Assembly (NCBI GenBank): GCA_002401215.1
Contig: NVSL01000004.1
Span: 1-6,543 of the forward strand
Origin: Flavobacteriaceae bacterium
Lineage (GTDB): Bacteria > Bacteroidota > Bacteroidia > Flavobacteriales > Flavobacteriaceae
Reading direction: 5' to 3'
Length of the DNA: 6,543 nucleotides
How positions within the stretch are numbered: position 1 is the stretch's first letter; the number at the start of each line of letters is the position of its first letter. Of the stretch, positions 5,269 to 6,543 are shown one piece after another. Both the position numbers and the translations under genes were made by a program. A model generated the notes under the pieces. It was not told the origin of the DNA. It did not search any database and was given only the letters and a program-made list of their open reading frames with translations.

Positions 5269-6543
5269 ATGATCAAAAAATTTCTTTCACTAGAATGGAA
5301 ACAGTTTAAACGCTCTTCATATTTCGAAAAAGGATTGGCAATTAAAATCTTATTGGCGCTTGCTGTCCTCTATTTTTCGGCAGTTGCAATTGCTGTGGGA
5401 ATCGGGTTATTCTTTGGATTAGAAAAATTATTTCCAGAAACAAACCCTATTATTACCGTTAATAATTACATCATATATTGGTTCTTATTCAACCTTGCAA
5501 TTCGCTATTTTTTACAGCAATTACCAGTAATGAATATCAAACCTTTGATGCTTATTCCTATTAAGAGGAATACAGTTATTCATTTTTTAATGGGCAAAAC
5601 AATCTTCTCCTTTTTTAATTTTGTCACCTTCTTTATCGTGTTTCCATTTTCGATTATTATGTTGATAAAAGGTTACCCTCCTTTAAACGTAATCGCATGG
5701 TTATTCTCAGTTATATTCATCACCTATACCATCAACTTTGTCAATTTTTTAATCAACAAAAGCAACATCTATTTTTATGTGATTGTTAGTTTTTTGGCAA
5801 TCGCAATTGGTTTAGAATATTATAGTATTTTCAAAATATCAGCACCCATCGGAATCGCTTTTAACGCACTTTACAACCATGCTTATTTGGTGATTATTCC
5901 GTTTGGATTGATGCTTCTTTCGTATTATTTAACTTTTAAAGATATCAGAAATGGATTCTATTTAGACAACACCGTTTCTAAAAAAGTGAAAGAAGTAAAT
6001 GCGACTGATTTGTCTTGGATGGATCGTTTTGGAAGCGTATCTGTCTTCTTAAAAAACGACGTAAAATTGATTTGGAGAAACGTGCGTTCTAAACAAGTGT
6101 TGTTTATGTCATTCTTCTTTTTGTTCTACGGATTGTTCTTTTATACCAGTAAAATATACAAGGATATGCCAGCAATATTAGCCTTCGCATCAATGTTTAT
6201 TACGGGTGGGTTTTTGATGACATTCGGACAATTAGTGCCGTCTTGGGATAGCGAATATTATAAAATGTTGATGAGTCAAAACATTCCGTACAAAAAATAT
6301 TTAGAGTCTAAATGGTATTTAATGGTTTTCGGAGTCTCGATTTCTTTCATTTTAAGCACTCCATATATTTACTTCGGATGGGATATTTTTGCAATGATTG
6401 CCGCAGGTGCTTTGTTTAATATCGGACTCAATTCCTTCATCACATTATTCGGAGGTGCGCTAAACAGAGTGCCTATCGAATTGAATGTAAAAGCAAAAGC
6501 ATTTAGCAATACCAACGGATTTAACCCAACACAATTGCTGATT
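5269..6543 (+). CDS. DUF5687-like polytopic membrane protein, probable ABC permease (3' partial)
   Basis: The frame opens at the ATG 5269-5271 and has no stop in 425 codons to the window end. The N-terminus (MIKKFLSLEWKQFKRS) is a short amphipathic, basic segment typical of ABC-2-type permeases, which often begin with a similar L-x-x-E-W-K-x-x-x-R element. About ten membrane segments are visible, near 25-49, 66-84, 107-135, 142-160, 169-190, 203-222, 277-296, 303-320, 350-368 and 374-400, with a cytoplasmic stretch (223-276) containing LKNDVKLIWRNVRSK. This pattern fits the Bacteroidota DUF5687 family, normally close to 490 residues and often followed by an ABC ATPase gene; I recognise it by pattern only. 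The 37-base gap before it has no -7 box, so it belongs to the padR operon. Substrate unknown. Confidence 0.75.
   Translation, partial: MIKKFLSLEWKQFKRSSYFEKGLAIKILLALAVLYFSAVAIAVGIGLFFGLEKLFPETNPIITVNNYIIYWFLFNLAIRYFLQQLPVMNIKPLMLIPIKRNTVIHFLMGKTIFSFFNFVTFFIVFPFSIIMLIKGYPPLNVIAWLFSVIFITYTINFVNFLINKSNIYFYVIVSFLAIAIGLEYYSIFKISAPIGIAFNALYNHAYLVIIPFGLMLLSYYLTFKDIRNGFYLDNTVSKKVKEVNATDLSWMDRFGSVSVFLKNDVKLIWRNVRSKQVLFMSFFFLFYGLFFYTSKIYKDMPAILAFASMFITGGFLMTFGQLVPSWDSEYYKMLMSQNIPYKKYLESKWYLMVFGVSISFILSTPYIYFGWDIFAMIAAGALFNIGLNSFITLFGGALNRVPIELNVKAKAFSNTNGFNPTQLLI

Overview
The window is AT-rich and looks like chromosome of a Bacteroidota species, most likely a member of the Flavobacteriaceae. The reasons are exact Bacteroidota-type -7 boxes (TAnnTTTG) in front of several genes, starts without clear Shine-Dalgarno sequences, and a gene that resembles the DUF5687 membrane family. 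No RNA gene, insertion sequence or CRISPR array was seen, and no stretch over 300 bases lacks a gene.

Left part, 1-2808. A + strand gene ends at 120 with a very basic tail; only its last 39 residues are present. Four genes on the minus strand follow. A hicA-hicB toxin-antitoxin pair (532-777 and 177-530) meets the first gene tail to tail across 56 bases. A LysE/RhtB-type exporter lies at 899-1564. A PaaE-like flavin/2Fe-2S oxidoreductase lies at 1745-2782. The 180 bases between the exporter and the reductase hold a likely exporter promoter and short degenerate repeats.

Centre, 2783-2888. This compact divergent control region lies between the reductase gene and a padR repressor gene. It holds two opposite -7 boxes and several palindromes. 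One is ATGT-N8-ACAT, the spacing known for PadR operators. Another is a perfect 10-5-10 inverted repeat that overlaps the padR -7 box. The layout suggests PadR controls itself and the reductase.

Right part, 2889-6543. padR starts a tight + strand operon. It is followed by three membrane proteins with related N-termini (each with a D-x-x-x-E-x-x-DH signature, probably HAAS/DUF1700-like), joined by 1-base or 4-base stop/start overlaps. After 37 bases comes a large polytopic protein of DUF5687 type that runs off the window. My reading is a PadR-centred membrane sensing and transport operon: the HAAS-like proteins probably sense or relay a membrane signal to PadR, and the DUF5687 protein is probably an ABC-type permease whose ATPase would lie just beyond the window. 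The triplicated sensor-like gene is the most unusual part.
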